Shown here: one piece after another, positions 1-7,436 of the stretch | How the letters are laid out: each line of letters begins with the position of its first letter | How positions within the stretch are numbered: the first letter of the stretch is position 1 | Origin: JAFAHZ01 sp035656415 | GTDB lineage: Bacteria > Vulcanimicrobiota > Vulcanimicrobiia > Vulcanimicrobiales > Vulcanimicrobiaceae | Assembly: GCA_035656415.1 (NCBI GenBank) | Contig: DASRSM010000219.1 | Coordinates: 1 to 17,534 of the forward strand | DNA: 17,534 bases | Direction of reading: 5' to 3' | Translations under genes and position numbers: made by a program | Notes under the pieces: model-generated | The model's input: only the letters and a program-made list of their open reading frames with translations | What the model was told of the DNA's origin: nothing | The model's database searches: none

Positions 1-942
1 GACCCCAATCGGTTGACTCAGCCCGCTCCTGATGACCTTCGTCGACGTTCCGCCCTTTGGAAACGCGAAATATCGAATCGCCTTCTCACAGGTGTTCGTA
101 GCGACGATCGTCTTTCCGATGACCGCGAACTCTAAGACGTCGCACGAGTTCGCAAGCGGCGTCGTACCGACGAGCTTTCCCGCACCTCGCCTCATGGAGA
201 ACTCGTAAACGGTAGAGGGCCCGCTAAGGTTCACCTGATCGCCGACGACGAGCTCGCCCCCGACCCACTGAACGCCGGACGGGAAATACATGACGTGCTT
301 AAGGATGATGGGGCGCCAGCGATGTTTGGCCGCTAGGTATTCCCCAAATGAAAAATACTTGGCGGAACTGGTCATACCGTCGACCCAGAGGTTGCCCTTA
401 GCGTCATAGGCGCCCTTATACGGAATGGCGGCGGGTGAAAGTGGAAGCTGCTGCGGACTACCCTTGGCGCCGGCGTAAACCACGACGTTGCCCGCGCCGC
501 TTCCGGGCGAGAAGTTCATCACGGCGAGATTTCCGGTCACCGAATCGACCGCGCATCCGGATGGGAAACCGTTCGGATCGGAGACCTTTGCGATCGGGCT
601 CGTGCCGCCGTGGGCGTATTCGACGACGCTGAAGTCGAGGCCGTTGGTAACCCACACGTTACCCGCTGTGTCGACGCACTCACCGTGCGGCCGTTTGAGG
701 CCTTTGAGCGTTCCGACGTGTTCGCCGGCCGGATACGTAAAGACGAAGACTGCGTTTCTGTTCAGATCGGACACGTACAACAGGTCGGCGTTCTTTGCTT
801 CAGCCTTCATCCACGAACCGGCGAATTCCGCAATGCGAACGGCGGGGTTTGGAGACGCGGGAATCGTTTGAATCTTTCCGCAACCGCTGGTGCTTAACGC
901 TAAGAGCAGCCCGGCAATCGACGAAGCGCGCGCAAAAGTCAT
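1..942 (-). CDS. Exported beta-propeller-like (NHL/SMP-30-type) protein, 3' truncated by window edge
   Basis: Read from the ATG at 942, the minus strand stays open for 314 codons to base 1, so the C-terminus lies outside the window. The N-terminus has a basic start, a hydrophobic stretch at about residues 9-16 and a Cys at position 21 (STSGC), which may be a non-canonical lipobox. The body has repeated blade-like segments: LLYVSDL near residue 54, then VWVTNG, VVEYAHGG, a GCAVD-type turn, GNLWVDG and VGDQ. These resemble NHL/SMP-30 propellers, whose members bind ligands or are lactonases; no catalytic residues can be assigned here. It is a paralogue of the gene at 944-1912, whose TAA stop lies 1 nt before this ATG, so the two are almost certainly co-transcribed. 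A G-rich stretch just before the stop could serve as a weak ribosome site. Exact function is unknown; export and family resemblance are fairly clear. Confidence 0.8.
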   Translation of the reverse strand, partial: MTFARASSIAGLLLALSTSGCGKIQTIPASPNPAVRIAEFAGSWMKAEAKNADLLYVSDLNRNAVFVFTYPAGEHVGTLKGLKRPHGECVDTAGNVWVTNGLDFSVVEYAHGGTSPIAKVSDPNGFPSGCAVDSVTGNLAVMNFSPGSGAGNVVVYAGAKGSPQQLPLSPAAIPYKGAYDAKGNLWVDGMTSSAKYFSFGEYLAAKHRWRPIILKHVMYFPSGVQWVGGELVVGDQVNLSGPSTVYEFSMRRGAGKLVGTTPLANSCDVLEFAVIGKTIVATNTCEKAIRYFAFPKGGTSTKVIRSGLSQPIGV

Positions 943-943
943 C

Positions 944-1912
944 TTACCGCCCCATACTCACGGCGACGCCGAGCGCAAACAGCAACGACTTCGTAACGCG
1001 GCGTTTCATGTTGCCCCCGGCCGGATAGGCCCAGTATCCCACGGTGGTGTTATTTGGAAGAATGACGCGCGCGGCTTCCCCGGTGCGTCGCGTGACCTTA
1101 GGAAAGCAGATGTGCGCCAAATATCCCGAGCTCACGTCTCCAAGCCGAGTCGTCCCCATCGTCTTTCCGCGCTGGCCGCTCACCACAACCCGGTAGATGG
1201 CGTTTGCGCCGGCGTCGGCGATTGCCAAGTACTTTCCGTCCCACTTCACGTCGGCCGTGTTCCCCGCAGCAATGTCGTGGTCGATCGTAATCGACGTCAT
1301 GGCACTGCTGCCAGCCGGTAACTCGGCGAGAGCGAAGTCGTTGTAAGCTCCAAAACCGTCGACGAAAAGATTTCCGTGGGAGTCGTACGTAACGTACATA
1401 TAGTTATTTACGCCCGTGGTCGTAAAGGCGTGGGGCTTTCCCGCTGCCTTCTTGTACACGACGAGGTTCCCCGGCGTACCTTCGCCGTTAGAAGTAAAGA
1501 CGTTCGCAACGGCAAGATCGCCGGTCTTTGGATTCACCGCGCAATCGCTTGGCCAATATCCCGTGTCCTGTAACCTTGCGATCGGTTTGGTTCCGCCGTG
1601 CGCGTACTCCACAATCTCCGACGTATCGGATTCGGTGATCCACACGTGGCCCGCATTATCCGCGCAGATCGAATCCGGTCCGGCGAGCTTCGTCAGGGTG
1701 CCTTCGAGCTTGCCCCACGGGTAGGAGTACATGTAGACCTTTCCGGCGGTAAGGTCCGAAACGTACAACAGATTCTGCTTGGCCGCGTCTTTGAGATTCT
1801 CCGATGGGCCGGCAGCATACGCGCGCGGCGTAAACGGCGCGGAGCCCCCGGAACAGTCAGCCGCGACCATCAACGCCACGGCGGCAAATAGGGCGTGAAC
1901 GAAACCTCTCAT
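944..1912 (-). CDS. Exported beta-propeller-like (NHL/SMP-30-type) protein
   Basis: A 322-residue protein. I place the start at the ATG at 1912 because a strong AAGGAGG lies 11 nt upstream and a hydrophobic export signal follows (about residues 4-18, with Cys 20 preceded by Asp, so a lipoprotein is uncertain). The frame is open upstream as far as 2092, but that part overlaps the divergent regulator and has no signal-peptide logic. The body carries LLYVSDL, VWITES, IVEYAHGG, a CAVN turn, GNLVVY, GNLFVDG and LAIADAG segments, i.e. irregular NHL/SMP-30-like blades. It ends in a WAYPAGG...GVAVS-type terminal segment; the partial paralogue downstream shows the equivalent FAFPKGG...IGV stretch. First gene of a two-gene unit. 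The role is unknown; a surface or periplasmic binding or adhesion function is inference only. Confidence 0.82.
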   Translation of the reverse strand: MRGFVHALFAAVALMVAADCSGGSAPFTPRAYAAGPSENLKDAAKQNLLYVSDLTAGKVYMYSYPWGKLEGTLTKLAGPDSICADNAGHVWITESDTSEIVEYAHGGTKPIARLQDTGYWPSDCAVNPKTGDLAVANVFTSNGEGTPGNLVVYKKAAGKPHAFTTTGVNNYMYVTYDSHGNLFVDGFGAYNDFALAELPAGSSAMTSITIDHDIAAGNTADVKWDGKYLAIADAGANAIYRVVVSGQRGKTMGTTRLGDVSSGYLAHICFPKVTRRTGEAARVILPNNTTVGYWAYPAGGNMKRRVTKSLLFALGVAVSMGR

Positions 1913-1923
1913 CGTGTATGGTG

Positions 1924-1980
1924 CCTCCTTGTCGGCAACAGGTCTCCGCCCGACCTCCGGGAACCCGAGAGATACGAGGT
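1924..1980 (-). promoter_or_regulatory. 5' leader of the propeller operon with strong SD and competing hairpins
   Basis: Read on the minus strand, AAGGAGG (1930-1924) is a strong ribosome site for the ATG at 1912. Three pairings overlap: ACCTC (1980-1976) with GAGGT (1957-1953); AGGTC (1956-1952) with GACCT (1944-1940, 7-nt loop); CCTGTTG (1942-1936) with CAAGGAGG (1931-1924, CCGA loop, small internal mismatch). The last pairing would hide the Shine-Dalgarno and excludes the second, which in turn excludes the first. This is the geometry of an attenuator or translational switch, but short GC-rich pairings arise often by chance. It matches no riboswitch class that I recognise. Confidence 0.3.
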
Positions 1981-1988
1981 GTCGCCAT

Positions 1989-1995
1989 GATAATA
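1989..1995. promoter_or_regulatory. Candidate -10 element(s) in the divergent promoter region
   Basis: An AT-rich island in GC-rich surroundings. On the plus strand GATAAT (1989-1994) matches TATAAT at five of six positions and lies 35 bp before the regulator ATG. On the minus strand TATTAT (1995-1990) would start a transcript with a leader of about 70 nt for the propeller operon. Neither direction shows a convincing -35 hexamer at 17 bp, so this is a suggestion only. Confidence 0.25.
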
Positions 1996-2017
1996 GCGCG
2001 CAGGCTTCGCTCCGGAA

Positions 2018-2034
2018 CATGACGCGTTCATGAC
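2018..2034. promoter_or_regulatory. CATGAC direct repeat with 11-bp period at the regulator start
   Basis: CATGAC occurs at 2018-2023 and 2029-2034, one helical turn apart. The same bases form a dyad, CATGA-CGCGT-TCATG (2018-2032), that ends on the start codon at 2030. A position overlapping translation and transcription start of a putative DNA-binding regulator would suit autoregulation. Only short words are involved, so chance is a real alternative. Confidence 0.25.
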
Positions 2035-3532
2035 CGGGCTCGCTCGCTACGGCGAGGTGACCGAGCTTCTTCAGAACCTCGACCGTCCCCACGTCCTAAC
2101 CGGGCATCGCCTCTTGGCACCCCACGCCTCGGCACACCCGCGCCAAATCGTCGAAGAGGCCCTCGCGCTGCTTTCGGAACGCTTCCGGACGATCCTCACT
2201 CGCTGCGATCTTGCCAAGGAGCGGCACGCGTTCGTGGCCGCGCAACTCGGGATTTCGGAGCGTCATTTTTATCGCGAGCGGCGCAAGGCCATTTTGGCGC
2301 TGGGTGAAGCGCTCGCAGCGCTTCCGCAGCACCGGACCGCCATTCGTGCGAGCGACGCCGACCCGGTCGACGCGTCTTTTGCCTGCGCGGCCGCGCTCTG
2401 TAGCGTCGGGCGCGTCGGAGATGCGATCGACACCCTCGAGCGCGCGCTGGCTGCGACGTCCTCGGCCGACGCGCGCGCACGCATCGGTATTCGGCTTGGG
2501 ACGCTGTGCTGCGACACCGGCACCTTCGATCGCGCGTTAAGCTACGTACACTTCGCGCAGCGGGAGTCACACGACCGGTTGCGGCGGTTCGAAGCTGCAA
2601 CCGTGCGCGCCCAGATCGCTCTTCGTCGAGGAGAACTGGAAAACGCGAGCCGTGAGGTCGAACCGGTGCTCGCATCGCTGAAGGCACTGGCGCCGGCGGA
2701 CGCCGTCCAGCGAGCTCGCGCGCTCGTGAACGCGCATTTGATCGCTGCCGAGATTGCAGATCACCGCGACGCGTTCGGGATCGGTCTCGAGGCCGCGATC
2801 GAAGCCGACGCGATGGCTCGCCGGTACGAACTCGAACCGGCGTTGCGTCTGCGCGCTCAGATGACGCTCGCGCACATGCGCATGCTCACCGGTACGCCGA
2901 TGCCGGCTCTGCTCGATCACATTGCGGCAGATTACGACTTCGCGCAGAGGCACGGACTGGCGCGGGACTGCGCCGACACCGCGGGGCTGTTCTGCGTCCT
3001 GTATTCGTACGCCGGCATTCACGATCGGGCGCTCGAGTTTGGCCGTAAAGCGCTCGAGATCGATCGAGTCGTCGGAGCCGACGATCGGGTTCATCGTTAT
3101 TATGTAGCCTGGGCGTTTTTGCGCCGAGGAAACACGCGCGCCGCCCGGTCCACGCTCGGTGAGATTCCGTCGCCGGGTTCGAGCGGCGACTCGTTCGATC
3201 ACGTCGTTCCGCGCTTGATCGAGGCTGAGTCGTTACACCTCGAAGGCCGCGATCGCGACGCTCTTGCAATCGCACGGCGCGCCGTACACTCGATGCGACG
3301 AGCCGGAAGCAGTCGCGGTCTAGGCTCGGCGCTTCGCGTGCAGGCCGAAATCCAGGGCGCGCTCGACGAGCGCGGCTGGGCGCAGCGCTCGATCGACGAG
3401 GCGCTCTCGTTGCTTCGCAAAACGGGGCCGCCCTACGCTCTCGCGCAAGCCTACGGGTGCTCGGGACGTCTCACCGGCAACCGCCGCCATAAGGCGGCCG
3501 CGCGTGAAATGATGGAACTCTTCCGCTACTAA
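2030..3532 (+). CDS. Putative transcriptional regulator: N-terminal HTH plus TPR-type helical repeats
   Basis: A 500-residue cytoplasmic-looking protein without signal peptide or membrane segment. Residues ~64-92 (VAAQLGISERHFYRERRKA) read as a helix-turn-helix of the sigma-70 region 4/LuxR-like kind. The preceding part (LLQNLDRPHVL near residue 13) resembles the segment that precedes such HTHs in some TPR regulators. Residues ~110-490 are Ala/Arg/Glu-rich helical pairs with TPR-like spacing (for example GRVGDAIDTLERAL, GIHDRALEFGRKALEI, GRDRDALAIARRAV), probably a protein or ligand interaction scaffold. The ATG at 2030 is the first start after an in-frame TAG at 1994; no clear Shine-Dalgarno precedes it. 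It is divergent from the propeller operon and 18 bp upstream of the DUF2277 gene, so control of one or both neighbours is a reasonable inference. No receiver or enzymatic domain was seen. Confidence 0.8.
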   Translation: MTGLARYGEVTELLQNLDRPHVLTGHRLLAPHASAHPRQIVEEALALLSERFRTILTRCDLAKERHAFVAAQLGISERHFYRERRKAILALGEALAALPQHRTAIRASDADPVDASFACAAALCSVGRVGDAIDTLERALAATSSADARARIGIRLGTLCCDTGTFDRALSYVHFAQRESHDRLRRFEAATVRAQIALRRGELENASREVEPVLASLKALAPADAVQRARALVNAHLIAAEIADHRDAFGIGLEAAIEADAMARRYELEPALRLRAQMTLAHMRMLTGTPMPALLDHIAADYDFAQRHGLARDCADTAGLFCVLYSYAGIHDRALEFGRKALEIDRVVGADDRVHRYYVAWAFLRRGNTRAARSTLGEIPSPGSSGDSFDHVVPRLIEAESLHLEGRDRDALAIARRAVHSMRRAGSSRGLGSALRVQAEIQGALDERGWAQRSIDEALSLLRKTGPPYALAQAYGCSGRLTGNRRHKAAAREMMELFRY

Positions 3533-3550
3533 GAACGAGTTACTTAACAT

Positions 3551-3820
3551 ATGTGCCGAAATATCAAGACGCTTCACAACTTCCAGCCGCCCGCGAACGA
3601 CGACGAGATTCGAGCGTCGGCGCTACAGTTCGTTCGCAAGATCTCGGGCTTCGCACATCCGTCGAAGGCCAATGAGGCAGCGTTCGAGCACGCGGTCGAG
3701 CACGTTACCGATGCCGCACGCGAACTCTTGTCGACGCTGGTTAGCAACGCGCCACCGCGCGACCGCGCGATCGAAGCCGCCAAAGCGCGCGAACGCAGCC
3801 GCCTACGCTTCGCCCGCTAA
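3551..3820 (+). CDS. DUF2277 family protein
   Basis: An 89-residue protein that I recognise as DUF2277: it begins MCRNIKTLHNF.PPA, followed by EIRASALQFVRKISGF, PSKANEAAF and the C-terminal NAPPRDRAIEAAKAR signature. Length and N-terminus match the family as I know it, which supports the ATG at 3551 although no good Shine-Dalgarno is visible. Family function is unknown. The two helical parts, conserved Cys 2 and the Arg/Lys-rich tail suggest a small soluble protein. It lies 18 bp after the HTH-TPR gene, probably in the same transcript, and ends 11 bp from the stop of the converging GGDEF-EAL gene, with no terminator visible in that gap. Confidence 0.93.
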   Translation: MCRNIKTLHNFQPPANDDEIRASALQFVRKISGFAHPSKANEAAFEHAVEHVTDAARELLSTLVSNAPPRDRAIEAAKARERSRLRFAR

Positions 3821-3831
3821 CACCGACGAGG

Positions 3832-6111
3832 CTATCCGGACGTTCCTATCGCCGCGCGTTTGAGCAGCTCGTCGAGCGTCAGCGCCGGCGCGAACAGGTG
3901 GCCTTGTCCGAAATCGACGCCGAGTTCGCGTAAAAACTTGAGTTGCACGTCGTTTTCGACACCCTCTGCAACGGTGTATAGCCCGAGGGATCCCGCGAGC
4001 GATACGATGCTGCGGACGATCGCTAGCGCTTGCGCGCTGGTTCCGAGCGGCTCGATGAAGCATCGGTCGATTTTCAGCCCGGCAATCGGCAGGCGCTGCA
4101 AGTACGCCAGTGACGAGTGTCCTTGTCCGAAGTCGTCGAGCACGACCTGTACGCCCAGATCGCGCAGGCCGGCCATCGTCGCGCGGGCGAGCTCTTCGTT
4201 CGACATGACCGCCGTTTCGGTAACTTCGATCTTGAGGACGCTGGGCGACAGCCCGTGTGCCGCCAGCGCCGCCTCGATGGCCGGCACCAAGTCGACTGCG
4301 GCGAGATGAGCCGCCGAAACGTTTACGGCGATAGAGCTCTGGGGAAACGCGGCGGCGATCTCGGCCGCGTGCGTGCACACGTTCTCGAGCATGATGAGGT
4401 CGATCGCGTCGATGAGGCCGTTCTTTTCGGCAAAACCGATGAACTCGGCTGCGTTGACGACGCCGCGGCCCGGCCGCTGCCAACGTACGAGTGCCTCGAA
4501 CGATCGAATTGCGAGCGATTGGATGTCGAACAGGGGCTGATAGCACGGGAAAAACTCGTGCTTCTCGATCCCGAGCCGAAGATCGTTTTCGAGCTCCGAG
4601 GCTTCGGCTACACGCAGGCGCATCGCCAGATCGAAAACCGCGTAACGGCCGCGCCCGGCGAGCTTAGCGTGGAACATCGCGATGTCCGCGTCCCGCAGCA
4701 ACTCGTCGGGGCGCGAATAATCTCCGTCTACGTTCACGATGCCGAACGACGCGCCGACGCGAAGCGTGCGCGACTGCAGCGTAATCGGCTGTTTGAACGA
4801 CGTCAGCAAAAGGCGCGCGAACGCTTCGATACCGTTGGGCTCGACCGGCGCGAGCACGACGAACTCGTCGCCGCCAAGACGCGCGACCATCGCTTCGAAC
4901 GGAAGATCGTTGCGCAGGCGGCGTGCGACCAGCTTGAGCAGCTCGTCGCCGGCGATGTGCCCGAGCGTATCGTTGACCATATTGAAACGGTCGAGGTCGA
5001 TGAAGAAAACGGCATACGACCGTTTACCGGCACGCACGTGCGACATCGCAGCCGAGACGGCTTGCAAGAACGGCGTGCGATTGGGGAGGCCGGTCAGCGC
5101 ATCGGTGAAGGCCGCCTTGCGCAAGCCGGCCTCGAGCTTCTTGGCGGCCTCGATTTCGTGGCGCAAGCGCGCTTCGCGCAACTCCCATTCGAATGCCGCT
5201 TCGCGAACGCGCCAACCGCGAACGATGACGATTGCAAAAACCCCGGCGAGTATCCAGATGATGACGGCGGTGGCAATCGCCCCGCTTTCAATCCATCCGT
5301 CTTGTGCGTCGAGTGCGGACGCGTCACTCGAAAGATGCAGCATCGCCGGCACGATACGCAGCGAAACGGTCTGTTCGACGAGCCGATCGCCGGACGCCGT
5401 GCCCGTCGAAAACTGCCTCTCGCCGTCCCGGTTCGTAATCCAAACCGTGTCGCGTTTACCCTTTTGCACGGCGCGTACGACCACGTCGCCGAAGGTCGCC
5501 GCACGGGTGTCGACGCTCGCGACGCCTTGCAGCACCCCGTGACGATAGAACGCTCGCAAGACGCTGATATAGTGGTAACCTTCTTCTAAATACGGACCGT
5601 CGACGATCCAATCGTCGCCATTGCGTACCGCATCGCGATACCACGTCAGCGCAGGATAGTCGAACTTTTTCTCCATGTATTCGGTGTTGACGATCAACCG
5701 AACGCGCGGAACGACGACGACGTATGGGCCGAAAAGCCGCGATTTGCGATCGAAGACGCCCGGCGCGTAAAAGATTCCCATTCCGTAGATGGCACGGTCG
5801 CGGCGCGTGGGAGCCATCCCCAGCAGCAATCGCTCCACTAGCTGCCGATCGCCGTGAATCGGTCCGACGGCGCCCGCTTCGGCATTCACGAGCTGCACCG
5901 CGTCGCTTAGGAATTCGTCGATAACCGTCTCGCCTCGCTCGAGACGAAACGTCTGCAGGGAATGAAAGTCGGCAACGTTTTGCGCGACGCGCGATTGCGC
6001 GACGAATACCTCGATAACCGTCGCCAGGAACGCCACGAGAAATAACACCACCAGCCAATACCAGGGGCGGCGATAGCGTCGCGCGTCGACTTCGAGGGCT
6101 TCAAGCCCCAT
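3832..6111 (-). CDS. Membrane-anchored diguanylate cyclase/phosphodiesterase (Cache-like sensor, GGDEF, EAL)
   Basis: A 759-residue protein from the ATG at 6111. Order: TM helix ~16-38; extracytoplasmic sensor ~40-272, Cache-like (NTEY, WYRDAV, W.VDGPY, VASVD); TM helix ~275-297; coiled linker; GGDEF ~336-498; EAL ~505-750. The cyclase has IDLDRF and an intact R-L-GGDEF (413-417), but the RxxD inhibitory site is absent (Pro and Ala at those positions). The EAL domain keeps EAL (539-541), N597, E629, D659-D660, K680, E716 and Q736, the residues known for metal and c-di-GMP binding. Both c-di-GMP synthesis and hydrolysis therefore look possible. The frame stays open to an ATG at 6222, but that start would overlap the divergent hydrolase; neither start has a clear Shine-Dalgarno. 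The stop is TAG at 3832-3834. Confidence 0.93.
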   Translation of the reverse strand: MGLEALEVDARRYRRPWYWLVVLFLVAFLATVIEVFVAQSRVAQNVADFHSLQTFRLERGETVIDEFLSDAVQLVNAEAGAVGPIHGDRQLVERLLLGMAPTRRDRAIYGMGIFYAPGVFDRKSRLFGPYVVVVPRVRLIVNTEYMEKKFDYPALTWYRDAVRNGDDWIVDGPYLEEGYHYISVLRAFYRHGVLQGVASVDTRAATFGDVVVRAVQKGKRDTVWITNRDGERQFSTGTASGDRLVEQTVSLRIVPAMLHLSSDASALDAQDGWIESGAIATAVIIWILAGVFAIVIVRGWRVREAAFEWELREARLRHEIEAAKKLEAGLRKAAFTDALTGLPNRTPFLQAVSAAMSHVRAGKRSYAVFFIDLDRFNMVNDTLGHIAGDELLKLVARRLRNDLPFEAMVARLGGDEFVVLAPVEPNGIEAFARLLLTSFKQPITLQSRTLRVGASFGIVNVDGDYSRPDELLRDADIAMFHAKLAGRGRYAVFDLAMRLRVAEASELENDLRLGIEKHEFFPCYQPLFDIQSLAIRSFEALVRWQRPGRGVVNAAEFIGFAEKNGLIDAIDLIMLENVCTHAAEIAAAFPQSSIAVNVSAAHLAAVDLVPAIEAALAAHGLSPSVLKIEVTETAVMSNEELARATMAGLRDLGVQVVLDDFGQGHSSLAYLQRLPIAGLKIDRCFIEPLGTSAQALAIVRSIVSLAGSLGLYTVAEGVENDVQLKFLRELGVDFGQGHLFAPALTLDELLKRAAIGTSG

Positions 6112-6156
6112 GATGAGAACGACTGTGCCGGGTAGCTCTCGCCTTCCTGCTTTGAG

Positions 6157-6162
6157 AAGGAG
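6157..6162 (+). promoter_or_regulatory. Shine-Dalgarno fixing a GTG start
   Basis: AAGGAG lies 5 nt before GTG at 6168, which opens directly into a signal peptide. This decides the start of the hydrolase and argues that the divergent GGDEF-EAL gene begins at 6111, leaving a 56-bp divergent spacer. Confidence 0.7.
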
Positions 6163-6167
6163 CCTCC

Positions 6168-7340
6168 GTGCGTTATCGCGTCCTCGTTGCCGTTGCTTTT
6201 CTTTTCGCCGCAACCACCCCATCGGTGCGGGCCGCGGATCTTCCGTCGATAACGAGCCCGTCGGTGCGATCGTCGATCGTCGCGGCCGTCGAACGCGATC
6301 GTGCGCACTTTGGCGGGAAGACGCCGATCCCCGCGACCCTCATCGGCGTATGGGACGCGCAGGGTCACGCTTTCGTGAAAACGTTCGGGTACTCAGATTT
6401 GGCAAGCAAGACGCCGCTGAGCATCGCCGATCGCTTCCGGATCGGCAGCAACACCAAGACGTTCGTCGTCGCCGTTCTGCTGCAGCTCGTCAACGAGAAC
6501 AAGCTCTCGCTCGACGACCCGCTGAGCCGCTTTTCGCTCGGCGTAACAATTCCAAACGCCGAACACATCACGGTCCGCGAGCTCTGCGACATGCGCAGCG
6601 GTCTCTTCGAAGCCTACGACACGCCGCAGTTCCAAGCGCTGAACTTTAGAGCGCCCGCGAACTTCGATCAGCGCTCGTTGGTCGCGTGGGCCGTCCGGCA
6701 AAAACCATACTTTGCGCCGAACCAAAGCTATCGGTACAGCAACACCAACTACATTTTGCTTGGCCTCATCATTCAATCGATAACCAAAGACACGGTCGGC
6801 AATCAAATTCGCAAGCGTTTGCTCGCACCGTACGGCTTGACGCAGACGTCGTTCCCGCTCACCGAAGCGATGCCCGATCCCTGGGTTCGAGGGTACGACC
6901 TCACAAAGGACGGTAACTGGGAAGACATCAGCAATACCGTTCCGGTCACGTTCATGTGGTCGGCGGGCGCGATGATCTCCGACGCGAACGACATCCGACG
7001 CTGGATCAAGCTGTTTGCGACGGGTCAGGCGAGCGGGCGCGCGACGTATGAGGACCTCATCGACTGCATCCCTATGCTCGGCAACACGTCGTACGGTCTC
7101 GGTATCACGTGCAGCGCCGGCTGGTACGGATACACGGGCGCGCTGCCCGGTTATAACACCGCCGACTACTACTCGCCGTCCGCGGGCATGACGATTCTCG
7201 CCTGGGTCGACTACAAGGCCGAACAGCCGATTGAAGGCGAGGCCAGCGTCATGGTTCGCGACATCGCTCGCATCGTCACGCCGAACAACGTCCCGTTCGT
7301 CTACACGCAGGCCGAGCTGCACAAGATGCTCGGCCAGTAA
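6168..7340 (+). CDS. Secreted serine hydrolase, beta-lactamase/DD-peptidase fold (PF00144 type)
   Basis: A 390-residue protein starting at GTG with a signal peptide (about residues 1-22, cleavage near SVRA-A), so it acts in the periplasm or outside. It carries the S12/class C motifs: SxxK as S94-N-T-K97 in RIGSNTKTF, with the predicted nucleophile Ser 94 and general base Lys 97, and YxN as Y190-S-N192. The third motif, usually HxG or KTG, reads Y322-T-G324 within GYTGALPGYN, a substitution worth noting. Cys 300 and Cys 315 could form a disulfide. Length is normal for the family. Substrates in this family range from peptidoglycan stem peptides and beta-lactams to small esters or D-amino-acid peptides; the sequence does not decide. 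It sits between two GGDEF-EAL genes, divergent from one and 96 bp upstream of the other. Confidence 0.92.
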   Translation: MRYRVLVAVAFLFAATTPSVRAADLPSITSPSVRSSIVAAVERDRAHFGGKTPIPATLIGVWDAQGHAFVKTFGYSDLASKTPLSIADRFRIGSNTKTFVVAVLLQLVNENKLSLDDPLSRFSLGVTIPNAEHITVRELCDMRSGLFEAYDTPQFQALNFRAPANFDQRSLVAWAVRQKPYFAPNQSYRYSNTNYILLGLIIQSITKDTVGNQIRKRLLAPYGLTQTSFPLTEAMPDPWVRGYDLTKDGNWEDISNTVPVTFMWSAGAMISDANDIRRWIKLFATGQASGRATYEDLIDCIPMLGNTSYGLGITCSAGWYGYTGALPGYNTADYYSPSAGMTILAWVDYKAEQPIEGEASVMVRDIARIVTPNNVPFVYTQAELHKMLGQ

Positions 7341-7436
7341 CGCCGGATGCGCCCTCATAGCATAGGGTGTAGGCCTTAGCGCCTAGCGGTAGGTTGACCG
7401 GCCGGGCGCCCGGAAGCAGACAGCAGCTTATGCCAA
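7341..7436 (+). other. Intergenic spacer with several small dyads, no clear terminator
   Basis: Between hydrolase and GGDEF-EAL genes. Visible structures: CCCT(C)AT-AGC-ATAGGG (7352-7367), a 6-bp stem with one bulged C 12 nt after the stop codon; TAGGC-CTTAGC-GCCTA (7370-7385); and the 12-bp perfect palindrome CCGGGCGCCCGG (7402-7413). None is followed by a T-run, so an intrinsic terminator is not supported. They could slow or end transcription with Rho, or act in the leader of the downstream gene. Confidence 0.3.

Noticed and set aside
1913..2092. N-terminal extension of the propeller gene up to an ATG at 2092
   Set aside because: The extension overlaps the divergent regulator, lacks a ribosome site, and would bury the signal peptide that follows the well-placed AAGGAGG and ATG at 1912.
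4117..5589. 490-codon open frame on the plus strand
   Set aside because: It lies wholly antisense to the GGDEF-EAL gene, has the charged, low-complexity make-up typical of an antisense shadow in GC-rich DNA, and shows no recognisable domain or ribosome site.
6393..7358. 321-codon minus-strand frame
   Set aside because: Antisense to the serine hydrolase, whose motifs, signal peptide and ribosome site are clear; the translated frame resembles no family.
7402..7413. Palindrome CCGGGCGCCCGG as an intrinsic terminator or REP element
   Set aside because: No T-run follows, the hairpin stem would be only about 4 bp, and I saw no second copy in the window.
7341..7436. Possible c-di-GMP (GEMM) riboswitch before the GGDEF-EAL gene
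   Set aside because: The spacer has hairpins and a GGTAGG stretch, but the conserved GGCAAACC and GCAAAGC elements are absent.
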